NCBI GenBank assembly: GCA_030248195.1
Contig: JASAND010007624.1
Span: 1-64,000 of the forward strand
DNA length: 64,000 bases
Direction of reading: 5' to 3'
Source: Trissonchulus latispiculum
Taxonomy: Eukaryota; Nematoda; Enoplea; Enoplida; Ironidae
Positions 63,088 to 64,000 of this stretch are shown here, piece by piece; position 1 is the stretch's first letter, and every line of letters begins with the position of its first letter. Position numbers and translations under genes: made by a program. Below the pieces are notes generated by a model. That model had not been told where the DNA came from. It did no database searches and worked only from the letters and a program-made list of their open reading frames with translations.

Positions 63088-63780
63088 ATAATATGGGTGT
63101 AAAGGCGTCTGCGCGGCCCTCTGGAGACCGTGTTGGCCTGGTGCCAGCCAATTAGAGGTTCGGGAGGGGTAAAAATGTTACCATCGTAAAGTACTCGAGT
63201 AGTACTACAAGTATCACCATAGTTTTGGTTCGAATTCGAAACTTCAAATTTTTGCACTTGGCAACAGTTAGTTTGCGTTTGGTTTTTTCTAGGTGAATAA
63301 TGCTTTTCGAAAGTGCATTTTCTAGCGAAGTGTTGGAACGTTGTGGGCATTTTGGTCCAATACTACTGTTATATGTTGGTAGACAGTATCCCCCCATGCT
63401 ACCTTTTTTTGGTCATTTTGGCACCTGGCCAATTTTGGCTCTGTGCCAAGGCCCCAAAGTCGGACTTTCGCTATTTTGGCGCTTCGGTTGTGGTGGAGTT
63501 TTTTTCACAGGCTAGCAGCTAGATCGGTTTGGTTTATTTTATTTGAATATTTCGGCCAATGCACACAAAGTAACGAGGGGGATTTTTTAATTTCGCTCTG
63601 TAGCTTTCAGGAGATAGGCCCAAACTTTGCATTATTTCACCTGTTTTGGCGAAAAGTTTCTAAGTCCCACTTTTACTAGAATTGGCCTAAAAGTCACTAA
63701 AAATGGCGTTTTTCGGCCTTGGGGTGGTACCCATAGATAGTAAATCGGGGTCGCTGAAAACGATGATCATACTGCCGATA
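63088..63780. repeat. ~660-bp repeat, copy 2
   Basis: The direct counterpart of 47400-48060 with scattered substitutions and small indels. The remaining 63780-64000 has repeated CCACTGGTCA motifs and no supported gene. Confidence 0.8.
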
Positions 63781-64000
63781 CCGCCCGAAGTGACCACTGG
63801 TCAGCATGGCTCCCGTCGTTCCTCGCCCAGGGTCAAAGTTGGGAAAACTCACTATAAACAGCGTTTTTCGGTGTTTTGGTTGGAGGCATATATAGTAAAC
63901 CGACTACGCTCGTTTCAATGGACATATTGCCAAAGCCGGTGGGAGTGACCAGTGGTCACAACGTCCTATGGTGTCCACTGACCACTGGTCAAACCCCCTA

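Overview
This is eukaryotic, almost certainly metazoan, DNA: AT-rich, with spliced genes, long introns, (TA)n microsatellites and a very high load of nested transposons. The phylum cannot be fixed from the sequence. An invertebrate with a repeat-rich genome (sponge, cnidarian or similar) fits best.

One host gene is secure. A six-exon VPS72/YL1 gene lies on the + strand (41163-55699). It encodes a histone H2A.Z chaperone subunit of SRCAP/SWR1- and TIP60-type remodelling complexes. All splice phases agree and the spliced product is 343 aa. Its introns are filled with mobile elements, and intron 2 alone is about 10.2 kb.

Layout. 1-5.8 kb: short hAT-like elements with G/C-rich ends, including one bounded by hexamer arrays. 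6.1-12.4 kb: a stack of elements flanked by TTAA, inserted into one another. 12.7-15.6 kb: a decayed SGNH-hydrolase-like retroelement ORF (- strand) and the tail of a non-LTR reverse transcriptase (+ strand). 16.9-21.6 kb: a 4.76-kb DNA transposon with 29-bp terminal inverted repeats (TIRs), subterminal repeats and a spliced but frame-damaged gene for a protein of a poorly described family (DUF7869-like). 22.3-25.6 kb: a reverse-transcriptase fragment with a hammerhead-like motif pair beside it, a second SGNH-element copy and a TTAA element. 26-33.8 kb: an 86-bp tandem repeat and a nest of elements four levels deep. 34-41 kb: hAT elements and a 2.6-kb palindrome of two inverted element copies. 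41-56.5 kb: VPS72. 56.5-64 kb: further short elements and unassigned DNA.

Most element calls rest on TIRs plus matching target-site duplications (TSDs) read directly from the sequence. Several are also supported by an 'empty site' in a related copy elsewhere in the window. The strongest candidate for an undescribed system is the 16.9-21.6 kb transposon. Next are the TTAA elements that share interiors but differ at their TIRs, and a five-copy family with CTGG ends and 5-6-bp TSDs.
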